A stretch of DNA of 64,000 nt from Dendrolimus kikuchii (lineage: Eukaryota; Arthropoda; Insecta; Lepidoptera; Lasiocampidae), in contig CM034401.1 in the NCBI GenBank assembly GCA_019925095.2, positions 17,057,338 to 17,121,337 of the forward strand, in the 5' to 3' direction. Within the stretch, counting starts at the first letter, position 1, and every line of letters begins with the position of its first letter. Both the position numbers and the translations under genes were made by a program. The notes below the pieces were generated by a model that was given only the letters and a program-made list of their open reading frames with translations, was not told where the DNA came from and searched no databases. Of the stretch, positions 11,698 through 22,762 are shown one piece after another.

Positions 11698-12625
11698 GTG
11701 GGAATCGCGGCGACCAGATACTCATTAGAACTATCCCGGGATTTTTTCTATAACCTTAAGCCAGGGTCATAAGGCAAAATTTGCAGCACCACAATCTTGT
11801 CGCCTGTGTTACAATAGAAAAAAAAAGAATAATATATAGAACATTAATATTCTTTTAAAAAATAGGTTTTCTTTTCATTTATTATTTACTTTAAAAAAGG
11901 ATAAAGAAATAAGTAATTTTAACGCCTTAGTATTGTCTTGGAATTTATTATAAAATATGTCACATAAAAATTTCTAGACGTTTAGCCCAAATTTATAGGC
12001 GTTTTATGAACTGAAAGCAAGGCCATACACTATATCAAGAGTGGTGCTTGAAAAAACGTTTTCAATTGATTTTAACGTAACATTGTACGCTGGCTGCACA
12101 ATTTGTAAAGGGTTGTTGACTTTGAATTGCTGAATTTGTGGAGTGGTGCCGAGCGATTTAGCATTTATAGGACTTCTCTTTGTGTACTGGAAATAACATC
12201 TGACTGTAGTGTTGGTTCGATTTAATTATTTAATGTTTAAAATATTTAAATTTCCTTAAATTTTAGCGATAAGTGAGAATTGTTCTATACTATTTATATG
12301 TGTAATAAAGTCATAAAAATATTTTTAGATTGTTTGTTTGTGACGTTGAATACGTTAATCTAAGAAAATAGCAAAAAATATTACTGACATATATTTTCTT
12401 AGCTTCGACTTCTTACATTTATCGCTGTAATATTTAATCAATTTTATAGTCTTAAAACGAACATAAGATAGGTATTAATTTATATTATTGTCTCACTTAA
12501 CTTTGACGTGACCAAATGTTATTTTGTGTAATAAATTAGCGTTGCCACTCAATAAGCTAACGCGGCCAGTCTTTTAGGAATGTTTCTATCTGACATCAGT
12601 CTCAGGCTGGTTCCCTTAATATAAA
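11698..12625. other. Unannotated DNA
   Basis: No gene or element end was recognised. Confidence 0.45.
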
Positions 12626-13612
12626 CTAGGTGACCCATGCCCACTCCACTGGGCACTACTCAGGATAAGCCAAAATTTAATTGCCCATGGGAAAAACACT
12701 CCTAACCATGTCCACTTCGCTGGGCGCTACTCGAGATAAGTCAACATATAATTTCATATGAGAAAAACACTGCTATCCATGCTGACTTCACTGGACGCTA
12801 GTCAAGATAACTCAACATATAAGTTCCCATGTGAAAAATACTCCTTCCCGTGGCCACTTTGCTGGGCACTACTTGAGATAAGCCATATAAGCCACGTCTT
12901 CCCATACTTACTTCGCTGGGTGATAAGCCAACATTTATAATTGCCCATGAGAAAACACTCCTTCCTCAAGTCAATGCCAACTCGAGAGAATGTCTGACCC
13001 TAGGACTTATTTATTGTTTAGTCAGCATACTTCGATAAATCAACATATCAGCCCCATTTTTCTCGGAATTGATATTTCACATTGTAGCATTCGATTGCCC
13101 AGCAAAGGCCATCGAACACCACTCTGGGTAAAAATTTAATCCTTTTCGACGCTCAAGGTTCCATATCTAGCAGTAACGATATAAACACTGTACGTACCTG
13201 AGTCTGCAGCTAGCACCTTTTTTGAATATTGAGATTTGATGGGATGTCACTTGAATTTCGCGTGCGCGCTCGTATGTTTTGTGTGAATCCTTCGGCCGCC
13301 GTTATTGCACTGGTATTGCCACTCTCCGCTTTGCTCAGTACGTAGTGTTGACAGTCAAAAAAAATGACGTATCGATACTGCTCGAGAGCTACAACAATTG
13401 AGCATCGATCAAATCAAAATTAATTCGATATGGTAACGATCCACACATAAAAAAATTAAAAAATATTATTAATCACAATCAAAAATAGCTCATGTCTCTT
13501 AGGAACAATATAATTTTATACTGGTGAATAAATTTCGAAAATTGGTTCAGTAGTTCAAGAGATTACTTCCTACAAACAAATAAACTTTACCTCACTATAA
13601 TATTAGTATAGA
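12626..13612 (-). mobile_element. Helitron with internal tandem array and a foreign segment
   Basis: CTAG (12626-12629) is the minus-strand 3' end. GTATAGA (13606-13612) is the complement of the TCTATAC 5' end. Blocks from 13020 to 13090 and from 13450 to 13610 match the Helitron at 15427-15796. Two differences stand out: about five ~72-bp tandem units near the 3' end, and a ~350-bp segment (about 13095-13440) absent from the other copy, which may be a later insertion. The 60-codon frame at 12758-12940 is the repeat array. Confidence 0.75.
12630..12960. repeat. ~72-bp tandem repeat, about 5 units
   Basis: Successive units start near 12633, 12705, 12776, 12848 and 12902. Each carries a ccatg-ccact-c-ctgggc-ctac core followed by ataagccaacat-taattgcccatg-gaaaaacactcct. 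Unit 4 is shortened. The homologous Helitron at 15427 has only one unit, so the array expanded in this copy or lineage. Confidence 0.8.
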
Positions 13613-13751
13613 TTTTATTTTTAATGATTTGTTTTATTTTTAGTATTTCATTTTAGAGTTAGTAGTATTTTACTTATATTGCATCTGTTGTATATAACAC
13701 TTGAATCGCTGTCACTATTCATCCATCTTAATTTTATTTGATTTTCAGATT

Positions 13752-13916
13752 ATGAAGAGGAATAAAAACACAAACGGATCAAATAAAAAGAGAACAGTTA
13801 AAGTTGAAGAAAAAGAACCTACGGATATTGATACAGAAGTTAAACCAGATTCTTTAGATGAGGAGGAGCAAGGTTTTGGTGGCTGGCTAAGGTCCTTTTC
13901 AAATTTTTTTATTTGA
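13752..13916 (+). CDS. Exon-like ORF, unknown protein
   Basis: A 54-codon open frame starts MKRNKNTNG and is lysine-rich at first. It then becomes strongly acidic (EEKEPTDID, DSLDEEEQ) and ends GFGGWLRSFSNFFI before TGA. Directly upstream is a textbook 3' splice site: a pyrimidine tract ending ttttcag at 13748, three bases before the ATG. The amino-acid pattern (charged, then GGWLRS) is unlike the AT-driven frames around it. No strong 5' splice site follows; ctaag|gtcctt near 13892 is weak. It may be an internal exon using that donor, a terminal exon or a relic. I do not recognise the family. Confidence 0.4.
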   Translation: MKRNKNTNGSNKKRTVKVEEKEPTDIDTEVKPDSLDEEEQGFGGWLRSFSNFFI

Positions 13917-14700
13917 TTGATATTTTGGAAAAAAATGAGTTATTTTAAAATTGACTTCCAATTCATTGTTTCTCCACCCTTGTCTAACTTTTGAACTTAA
14001 TGTGGAAAATTTTGAAAAAATTCAATGTGATAGTTTTTCGATAGTAGTATAAAACAAAGACACTTTCCACGTGTCTGTCTGTATATCCGCTAACTCCTCT
14101 TAAAACGCGCAATGGATTTTTAAACGGTTTTCACTATCAGTTTATTAATTTTTATTGAAAATATACATTTATATAAAACTTGATTAAGTTTTTATGCAAG
14201 TAAAATAGATCTTTTCTTAAAATGTATTTTGAAATGTGGATTATTTTTGATTGACTGTTTTTTAGGGTTACATACATAGCTAACTATAAAAAAAAAAATG
14301 TGGACAGTGGACGTGTTCACCTCTATGGAACCGTTCATTGTGTGTTAAATGACGTACACTTAACAGATAATATTATGAAAAAAAAATAACACATTTGCTC
14401 AAAAAATGTATTTACGAAGCCTGTTTATATTCGAAATTTACAAATTACGCACTATACAAACAAGAACTCTTATCTAAGTACCTGTTATACCGCATACTCC
14501 GTTGTATAGTGCCGCGCGTATCCTTTACGGTTTATTTAAATTTCCATAAAAATGTATACGTATTCCACCGAGAAGTTTCACACTATGAGAATAAATAAAC
14601 TGAATGATCGAACCTCCTTCGAAGCACTTTTGATCAATACATTTGTCTCACTTTAAAATCTAATGAAAAGTTTGTTTCATTACCTATTGTACTATTTTTT
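13917..14700. other. Unannotated DNA
   Basis: The stretch near 13975-14030 weakly resembles 5745-5800 (ctaacttttgaa...gaaaattttgaa), possibly an old shared repeat. The frame at 14395-14598 has no motif. Confidence 0.4.
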
Positions 14701-14824
14701 CGCACATGTGTTGAAAAGAGCCGTTTGACACATGTGCGTTTATTGGTTTTTACAAATTCGTGACTATGGTAAGCTTTCGACTTGGTCTCGAGCTTACATT
14801 CTTCTACTCGTTTGTAAAAACCAA
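14701..14824. repeat. Two adjacent hairpins
   Basis: CGCACATGTGT (14701-14711) pairs with ACACATGTGCG (14728-14738). Just beyond, TTGGTTTTTACAAA (14743-14756) pairs perfectly with 14811-14824. Together they suggest a small inverted-repeat element. No TSD was found. Confidence 0.65.
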
Positions 14825-15426
14825 CTTACCGCACTAATATCATAAATTCCTAATAACGTATGTACATGATAATCCGTAAAGTCAGTGTTATTGAAATATA
14901 CACACTTTCAGATCGCCAGACGGTATGGAGACTATGAAATTATTCGTCATTGCAAACAGTATAGTGATGGTCACAACCTTAATCTACCCTAACATTCAAA
15001 CCGTCGCAGCCATCGTAACGGATATGATTTATGGTTCTGACACCTTACATTGACTGCGGAATACACTAATATATCACTCACAGTGTCTATGAAAATATCA
15101 GGTGTTGTTTTCCTCTTATTTACAATCCTGAATTTTTTTGTTGTTGAAAAAAATGGTCTCTTATTTTTAGTTTATTAATGGTGAAATGTGCAAGTGCTAT
15201 CTATTGTATTAACTTAAATAATCGAAGACAAGAAAAAAAAATGTACAACTAATGCTGGTATTAGACAGATCAACCAAACTGAATAAATTCTGTTGAAAGT
15301 ACAGAACTAAGAGGACACGGCGGTATTCAATGATCAAGTTTATGTTTACATGGATCAAAATTTATGGAAAGAAAGGAATCGTCTAATATCGGCTTTAAAC
15401 TAAAAATATATGGCTTTTATAGTATA
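14825..15426. other. Unannotated DNA
   Basis: No gene or repeat was recognised. Confidence 0.45.
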
Positions 15427-15796
15427 CTAGTTGAGTCGTGTCCACTTCGCTGGGCACTACTCAATATAAGCCAACATATAATTGCCCATGGGAAAACGCT
15501 CCTTTCTCAAGTCAGTGCCCACTAGAAAAAAACTCTGATCCTGAGACTTATATAAATTTGTCCCACTATTGTTTAGTCAGCGTACTTCGATAAATCAACG
15601 CATCAGCCTGTTTTTCTCGGAAATGATATTTCACATTAAAAAATTATAAAATATTATTAATCATAATCAAATATAACCTATGTCATTTAGGAATAATATA
15701 GCTGTCTACTGGTGAAAGAATTTTCAAAATCGGTTCCGTAGTTCAAGGGATTCCTTCCTACAAACAAACTTTTCCTCTTTATGATATTAGTGTACA
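15427..15796 (-). mobile_element. Helitron, near full length
   Basis: CTAG (15427-15430) is the minus-strand 3' end. The 5' end is the decayed atattagtgtaca near 15785-15796 (from attagtataga). It is the same family as 12626-13612 but has a single copy of the ~72-bp unit and lacks the ~350-bp extra segment. Confidence 0.75.
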
Positions 15797-16100
15797 TTAA
15801 ATCTGTAGAGAGATCGAGTTTGTGCAAGGAATAAGAAGAGGAAAAAAATTAGGGGGCTAATTTGGATCAGCAGGTTTTGAAAATATGTCTTTAAATTTTT
15901 TTGTGTGTTTGTAAGTTAGGGCATGACGTGAAAACTATTAAACGGTTCTAAATGAAATTCTACATAGAGCTAGTATATATCACAGGTCAACACTTAATAT
16001 ACTCGTACTTTTTATTCCGATAAATGACAGATTGATGAATATGTCAAAAAGATGGCGCTGCGGTCACATCATTTTAATAGCAACGCGAACGAAGTTTCTC
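15788..16100 (+). mobile_element. H2 Helitron-like element, back-to-back with the previous one
   Basis: Starts tgtacattaaatctgtagag and follows the element at 5025 through gatggcgctgcggtcacatc near 16050. Its 5' end overlaps the 5' end of the minus-strand Helitron at the palindromic TGTACA. SINE-A follows at 16104. Confidence 0.55.
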
Positions 16101-16103
16101 TCC

Positions 16104-16418
16104 CTGCAGGAACGGAAAAAGAATACTAATTCCTGCGGCCGAGCAGCCTGTCGTAAGAGGTGACAAAACAACTCACCGCCAGGTGGTAGGGCATTTACCC
16201 GATTGGATGGCTACCACCCCTGGTCTAGAGTATGCCGCCATAACAACTTTGAGTTATGTTCCGGCATCAGTGGCCAGGTTCCAGTTTCACCTTCAAGGCC
16301 GGCAGCACATTGGCTGCACCTCTGGTATTGCTAATATCCATAGGCACCGGCAACCACTTTCCATCACAGTTGGGCCGTCAGCCTGTCTGCTGTGCTTCAG
16401 TAATAAAAAAATAAAAAA
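16104..16418 (+). mobile_element. SINE-A, near full length, diverged
   Basis: Runs from ctgcaggaacgg to cttcagtaataaaaaaataaaaaa. It is more diverged internally than most copies (for example ttcaaggccggcagcacattggctgcacc). The 88-codon frame at 16183-16449 is SINE-A read-through. Confidence 0.9.
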
Positions 16419-17179
16419 CGTTTCCATAGTACATGCTAGTATGAACTAATATTAAACTTAAAATCAACGGTCAACCAAATCTGATTCAACGCACAGTAAA
16501 TGAATTCTTATGGGAGACCAACGTGTTTCTGTCTTCTTCTTTCTCTATCTTCTTTCTTGTGTGTTTCGCTACGGAACCCTAAAAGCCATAATTGTCTATC
16601 TTCTATCTATAATGTTACAAACTAACAATATGGACGATGGAGAACACGATGCAATTTTTTTAGATTTATTATCTGTTAAAGTTGTGTATGTCTAGTAACA
16701 TTACTTATCCTGGGCTTTTACAAGAATTTCCGGGATTCATGAATTTTCATATTAGAAAAACTCACTATCCTGCTGAAAATATCCTTCAATTTTAAATATT
16801 GGCAAAATAACTTTAATCTTAGGCTTCCTATCCAAACTGGAGGCAGTCGCGGGCGAACTAGGTGTTAATAAAAAAAAGACAGATATCTACAATATAAGTA
16901 ATATACCTTCATAGTGCCTAAAAGAAAATAACAGTGTTATTTACCGTATATATTTACCTTACTTTTGCTTGGTAAAGCTTTCCTCTGTAAATATTATGGC
17001 GGAGGTATTTTTTCTCAGCTTCCCTCATAACTTTGTTATTTCGTCTCATTTTCAGCTGTTAGCCATATTTTATTTGTCGTTTATAAAAATATAAAATATG
17101 ATGTGCTTGAAACTGTTACAAAAATGATAGATCTAAAATCTTAAATTGTTGACAGGATAATAACGAGTCATACTTGTCG
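16419..17179. other. Unannotated DNA
   Basis: The frame at 16510-16695 has no domain or splice support. Confidence 0.45.
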
Positions 17180-17388
17180 CAGGGTATCTTAGCTTCCTTA
17201 CGTGGCTCTGGCATTAAGGGCAAAGGACGGAATACCGAGGAGTTTTAGTGGGTATCCCTAACTGTGGTGTGGCAATAGCATTTTTAGTTTCGCCACTCAG
17301 ACCTGGCGAATCGTCACACATCGGCCACGACTTTCACCCTACGCGTGGCTGATGGCCTTCAATCAGGCTTCCCGTTGTTAAAAAAAAG
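17180..17388 (+). mobile_element. R1-like LINE 3' UTR fragment
   Basis: Shares ctctggcattaaggg-aaaggacggaa and ttttagtgggtatccctaac with the 3' UTRs at 21360-21420 and 35530-35590, and ends with an A8 tail at 17380-17388. It is a diverged subfamily: cttcaatcaggcttcccgttgtt replaces the ggatttcccctggt ending. No coding remains. Confidence 0.7.
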
Positions 17389-17461
17389 TTTGTCTTTGCT
17401 TAAATCTTTAAAAATTTACGGTTGCATTGTCAAATATCAAAAATTGAATGTTGAATGAATG

Positions 17462-17607
17462 AATGAATAAATGAATGAAAAGTCTTTATTGTTCACCATA
17501 ACATAAACCTAGACAATTTAATATGAATACATTTGTATTACAATGGGCGGCCTTATCGCTTATAGCGATCCTTCCAGACAACCCGGTGTCCAAAGGAACA
17601 TTAATAA
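17462..17607 (-). mobile_element. LINE-B 3' end, minus strand
   Basis: A (GAAT)n run at the left edge is the element's tail. It is followed by tctttattgttca and the gggcggccttatcgcttatagcgatccttcc block, the reverse complement of LINE-B. Confidence 0.75.
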
Positions 17608-18214
17608 AAATAATTGGTGGTTTAACTAAATTAAAACTAATTTAATCGTAATTAAAGAAAAAAAATAATAAACTACTATACATAATTAAATAGATTAATA
17701 AATTAATGTTCGTCCCTAGTAAAGAATCCTACGTCATACTTGGATAATTTTATAATTATCTGCTCACGGCATAACAAACCTTCTGTAAAATAACCTATTT
17801 TTGTCTCTTTCAGCTAGTCTGCACTTCTTAAGGCTCTAAGGGGAATTTTAAAATCCAAATATGATAGGTCTACTATTCAGAATGATTTTCTCCATGGGTG
17901 CAATTGGATGGTACACTGTTAATGTATGGAATATGATATCAGAATATTTTAATAGCCAATTTCATAAATTATTATCCAATGAATCCGATGTAATGTATGA
18001 AGAGTTTGATTAAATATGTAATGTGACTATTCATGCAATAATTATATTAAATGGATTCGATATGAAGAGTTTTTTTTTATTTCATATAGTTTCCTCATTC
18101 TTTTAACTTTTTCTCAAATAACTATGTTTTGTCCTTTGGAACTTCTCTAATTTTTCTTATCATCATTACATACATACAATACATTCATGTTTTTGGCTTA
18201 CCTTTATTTCTTTA
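17608..18214. other. Unannotated DNA
   Basis: No feature was recognised. Confidence 0.45.
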
Positions 18215-18395
18215 CTAGCTGCGCCCGCGGTTTCACTGCGGAAAATCGTTATATTTTGGATAATTCACACTATATCTTTATAAATTATAGCCTATGTATT
18301 ATTCTGATGTGTAAGCTATATTACTGTAAAGTTTAATCAAAATCCATTCAGTAGTTTTTGCGTGAACGAGTAACAAACATACATCTATACATCCA
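18215..18395 (-). mobile_element. Helitron 3' part
   Basis: CTAG (18215-18218) is followed by ctgcgcccgcggtttcactgcgg, a typical minus-strand Helitron 3' hairpin end. The conserved aaaatccattcagtagtttttgcgtg block follows. The 5' end is lost; in its place is a short ataggat/ataggat repeat (about 18396-18421). Confidence 0.7.
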
Positions 18396-18989
18396 TAGGA
18401 TATAGGATTATAGGATATAGGATGCACACTTTTCTGTAACATTATTTTTGTTACGTGATTTTCATCTCTCCTTATGATATGCCTATACCACCTTAATTTC
18501 TATGTAGGTAGTTATATGGCGAAGAAAAACATAAAGGTAATTGGGAAGTATGATTTGTTTTTATTTATGGAGTAAAACTCTATCGCTTCGTAACTGAAAT
18601 TCACATTTACATAGTTGAGTAAAATTTATTGATTACATATTTATTTTGCTAGGAGCTGTTTTTTTCATCATCAGTTAATCAATTTAAAGTTATCAGTCAA
18701 CTAATCTATAAAGTAACTATAAAATTGAAATAACCGAATTATTTTATTTACACAATTGTGTATTTAATATTTAATTTTATCTTCGTGACTTTTAACTGAT
18801 GTTTGGAAATTTAAATTTAACACTACAGATTGCAAAGTGAAAGGAATAAGTCGTCGCCACCGAAAAAAGTTCTACGGAGTAATTATTTGCTAATCGATGT
18901 AGGTAATTATTGAATAATAATGTGACAAAAACACCTACCGGAATTTCTTCCCCTTAAGAAAACACTGCGTAGTCTTCGCCTTAACAATA
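18396..18989. other. Unannotated DNA
   Basis: A short ataggat tandem at the left edge; otherwise nothing was recognised. Confidence 0.45.
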
Positions 18990-19535
18990 GCACAATAGAA
19001 TGTTCTATATAAAAAGTAATACAAAAAGCAGGATAGAGATATAGGGCCAGACAAATGTTAGAACGATATAGATATACTCAGGAAGAAACTGGAATAAATG
19101 CGGAGAAAGTGACAAGGTCGGGAATACTTGTTCGACAAGGATAAACATATAGTTGAATGACGTAATAGGGTTCATTCTAGAATGTCGAAGGGCTATGTAA
19201 GCGCAACAATCTGTCCACGGAGGCAGACTCGCATGGACTAGCGAAGCGAAAGGAGAGAGAAGAAAGTAAAGCAATCTTTGATTCCTTTACTTCAGCTTGC
19301 GCGACAACGCTATCGTGGAGCATCAAGACGTTAGGCTTCAAGACTATTCCGTCGCGAGACACTGGAACTTCGATCGAACGGATCGGAACGTGAATCAATC
19401 GAGAAAAGAGTGAGCATAATTCGAAATGATATTTTTATTTAATTATTTTTTAAGTAAATAAAGGCAGTTTCTCTTTAGATCGGTGTTTCCTTCCAATCCC
19501 GGTACTCTCAGCACGTAATAATAGACACAAAATAT
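18990..19535 (+). mobile_element. Candidate LTR, plus strand
   Basis: Order of signals: a purine-rich 5' third, a ctatgtaagcgc core-promoter-like site near 19192, a GC-rich transcribed part, AATAAA (19458-19463), and a gtgtttccttccaat U5-like end. It resembles the minus-strand segment 456-1150 in order and in the post-AATAAA block. Terminal TG/CA and TSD were not resolved. The minus-strand frames here are antisense noise. Confidence 0.4.
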
Positions 19536-19620
19536 TCGATAATTAACGCGGTACATTTATTTCCTAGCTACTTTACGAACAAAATACTATTAAGTACCGC
19601 ATCTGCCATTTATAGTTCCA

Positions 19621-20300
19621 CTAGCTGTCCCGGCAGACGTTGTTCTGCCCTGAAGAAATAAAATTTAGAACCCGATTCCAGCGCCACCTGCCGGGTCCAA
19701 ATGTAAGTTATCCTGTCTTTCAAGTCGGATCAAACTGCACACGGTGTGCAAATTTGATTAAAATCGGTCAAGTAGTTTAGGGAGTCCATCGCGGACAAAC
19801 AACGTGTCAATTGCGAATCTAAACCATCCGGGTACCCACTCAAACACACAGAAACAAAATCACCAAAATCGCTCCCGGTGATTAAGAGGATTCTAGAACC
19901 CGATCTCAGCGCCACCTACCGGTTCTAATTGTGAATCTAAAAGAGTAATATATTTTTTTTATTCTAAGTCATGACAAAATAAGATTAAAAATCTTACCAA
20001 AAAATTAAATTTTATAATTAACAAATAAAAAATAGGGGTTGATCGTAGAGGGGTGAAAATTTAGAGTTGTATGTATTTTTGTATGTTGTATCATAAAAAA
20101 TTAGAAATTAAAAATTTTTTCTAAAAAATAAATAAAAAATTTAGGGGTGGACTACCCCTAACATTTAGGGGGATGAAAAATACATGTTGGCCGATTCTCA
20201 TAGATACCGGATAAGCACAAAAAATTTCATCAAAATCGGTCAAGCCGTTTCGGAGGAGTATGGCAACGAAAACTGTGACACGAGAATTTTATATATTAGA
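19621..20300 (-). mobile_element. Full-length 680-bp Helitron
   Basis: CTAG at 19621-19624 is followed by the ctgtcccggcagacgttgtt 3' end. The 5' end reads TCTAATATATAAAATTCTCG on the minus strand, ending at 20300. Inside, the block agaacccgatt-cagcgccacct-ccggg occurs twice (about 19666-19698 and 19894-19927), and aaaatcggtcaag also occurs twice (about 19760 and 20235). This suggests internal duplication or a merger of two Helitrons. No Rep/helicase coding is present. Confidence 0.85.
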
Positions 20301-20936
20301 TTATTTTCCATGGGACTCCTTTCATAACGCGGACTTTTGCCGGATATTTTCCTTTACGCTATGGTGTTAAAGTAGGTAAAGACATTACAGAAAGCGTCAA
20401 AAATTTCTTTTAAGTCTTGCTTTCACCAATTTGGACTTTGGGTTCCACGCTTCATGGTTCTTTCTGTACCGAGCTTCTTTATTATTTTTAAAGAGTAATT
20501 ATCACCGAGTTACTGTAAATTAAAGTTTCATTTACAAGCCTTTATTTAATTAAAAAGTCTGTATAATGTCATGACTTGGCCACTCTTAAGGGACCTTTTT
20601 CAAGTTTTGCCTTCAGTACTTAAGCTTTGTTAATTGCTCTGCGAGGTCACATTGGATGCCGCTATCTTAAAGTAGGATTAAATTGTCCAGCATCCAATGG
20701 AAATAATAGACCATTATAAAGTAAGTTAAACAGTTATGAATAAACAAAATGAGCAATTTTCAATTTGCAGTCAAATTCATTTGTTTGTTTTAAATATGGT
20801 ACTTAAATTTGAAGTGACACAAGAATACTAAAATCACATGTTGTGTCTATGAGGCGAGTACATTTTTTTTAAGATTATTAAAAAACCTCGTTACAAGCGA
20901 AACAAAAGAAAATACATTTACTTTAATTATATGAAA
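20301..20936. other. Unannotated DNA with a small hairpin
   Basis: CATTGGATGC (20650-20659) and GCATCCAATG (20690-20699) form a 10-bp inverted repeat. Nothing else was recognised. Confidence 0.45.
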
Positions 20937-21008
20937 AGTCGTGGAAACCTAATGGCCAGCACACGTCCCAAACTCAAAGCATAGAGCAAAGAACGCATAC
21001 ACCACTTA

Positions 21009-21783
21009 TGCCCGGATTAACTTAACTGCGGGAGCGTGAGCGCACATCACTGCTCCGCTCCCGTCAAAGGAGGACTCGTCGGCGCCAGAAGGCCAGCCAG
21101 GACCTTCGGCCACCGTAAGCGGGCGGCGCGGGTGGGGCCTCTTGGGGTATAGAGGTTCTCACTCTGCACATGCCGTCGAGATGGGGGAATGGCGTGTTCC
21201 GCGCACGCTCACCTCTCCTCCTGTGGGGCGAGTTACAGACTGCCCCACGTCTAGAGAGTCTGAAGATACCGGGGGTAAAAGTAGTCCCCCGGCAGTGGAA
21301 GAGGCCTCGCGGGGCTCACGCCTGCCAGGGCTGCGGAGAGGCCAGGTCATATACCCGTAGCCCTGGCATAAGGCGAAGGACGGAACACCCAGGAATCTTA
21401 GTGGGTATCCCTAACCGGGGAGTGGCAATAGCATGGCACCAGTTCTGACTGGGAATGCTAGTGCCACCCCCGATCTGGCAAATCCCACACTAGGTCGCGA
21501 ATTATCCCCCCAAGGTACTGCCCTTGTCGCGGCTTAGTCCTCAATCGGATTTCCCCTGGTAAAAAAAAAGGTTCAACTTAACTGACCAATATTAGGCGTT
21601 TATCTATTCCATGTCTTTTGTTTGATGTAAATTAATATTAGATATTCCTTCTTAAATAGATCCATCTAGTGGCGAGTTTTGGTACTAGTTGTAGGTTAAC
21701 AGATAACCTAAGTTTATCTATTACATAACTTTATGGAATCAATTGTTATTGAACTCATAACTGGTAATCTCAGAAACCGGGCA
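21009..21783. mobile_element. Harbinger-like MITE interrupting SINE-B
   Basis: TGCCCGG (21009-21015) and CCGGGCA (21777-21783) are inverted ends flanked by TTA (21006-21008 and 21784-21786). A 3-bp TWA duplication is typical of PIF/Harbinger elements. Without the nested LINE the element is about 219 bp. The visible perfect terminal repeat is only 7 bp, so the superfamily call is inference. Confidence 0.65.
21029..21574 (+). mobile_element. R1-like LINE 3' end nested in the MITE
   Basis: A 546-bp, 5'-truncated R1-type insertion with a 10-bp TSD, AACTTAACTG (21019-21028 and 21575-21584). It carries the last ~29 codons of the RT ORF (arginine-rich tail, stop at 21116-21118), the full 3' UTR and an A9 tail. 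It shows the true family 3' end, ggatttcccctggt-A(n), which is missing at 35640. Overlapping open frames at 21142-21448 are UTR. Confidence 0.9.
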
Positions 21784-21863
21784 TTAGGTAGTTTTCTGAT
21801 CTAATGTGCATATTGTTATAATTACCACGTGCTAAGAACGGTGAAGAAAAATTTGGACAACAT

Positions 21864-22224
21864 TTACCCATAGAATTTGTTTGCGGAGTTAAAATATGTA
21901 TACAACAGCCGTTTTTGTAGTCTTTGTTTGAGTATATTTGCTAATAGATATTTAAAGTTTTCGGGAAATTTCTTAAAAACCTTTACCGACACATAAATTG
22001 AATTTCTTTGCAATGACAATTTGCAGCTGGGGAACAATAATCTATTTATTGTCTGTTTTCACCCTGTCTGTTTTTCGGGATTTTCTTTTACTAATATTAC
22101 AACAATTGAACAACATATTGAAGGCTGGTTGAAAGCTATTTGTCTCAGCAAATTTTTATGAGAGTTTCACCATAATTGATTTTTTCAATTCATTCTGTAT
22201 CAATTTCAGGAAATATTAAGAATC
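21864..22224. other. Unannotated DNA
   Basis: Nothing was recognised. Confidence 0.4.
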
Positions 22225-22425
22225 TGGTTACTTGAGCACTGACGACGGAACACAATTCGGTTATGCTATGGCGGCATACTCTAGATAAGGGATGGCTCCT
22301 ATTCAAACCGACAAATGACCTAACACTTGGTTGTGGAGTGTGGGTGCTTTTGTCGCCTCTTGCCACAGACCGGCAGGACGCAGGAACTGGTATTCTATCT
22401 CCATTCCTATACGGATAATGATAAT
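22225..22425 (-). mobile_element. Old, diverged SINE-A
   Basis: Recognisable by aatctggtta, acggaacacaattcggttatg-tatggcggcatactctaga and the end tctccattcctatacggataatg. It lacks the cagcagacaggcagacgg 3' block and is the most diverged copy. Confidence 0.75.
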
Positions 22426-22750
22426 AATGAATGGATAATGATATTATATGAATTTTGAGTTTCGTGGTAGAAAACTAAATAAACCTTACCGTTAATATGT
22501 ATTAGTTTTAAGACATGCCTAGTTAATATTCTCAAATTAAATCATTTTTATTGCGCACAAGTGCTACATAGGTTTAATAAAATAAAATTGAGAATAGCAC
22601 TTATTAGGTACTTAGTTAGCCTTTAACATCATCGCAATGTTAATTTTATCTAATGTACCACTATAAAATATCTAATATTTACATATTTTGATATCTTACA
22701 CATAAATTATTTAAAACGTCACAATATCTTCTTGTTGTCTTACCTGTCAC
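22426..22750. other. Unannotated DNA
   Basis: Nothing was recognised. Confidence 0.4.
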
Positions 22751-22762
22751 TTAGACATTCTT

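Larger units (their letters stand above)
20937..21863 (+). mobile_element. SINE-B split by a MITE
   Basis: The left part (20937-21008) carries the tRNA-like head (gtcgtgg-aacctaatggcc) and gcatacaccactta. The right part (21787 to about 21863) resumes at ggtagttttctgatctaatgtgcatattg. Complete copies at 45413 and 60378 read straight through this point (caccgcttaggcagttttctgacc). The 775-bp interruption is the MITE with its own R1 insert. Confidence 0.8.

Noticed and set aside
21142..21448. Three overlapping frames
   Set aside because: They lie wholly in the R1-like 3' UTR.
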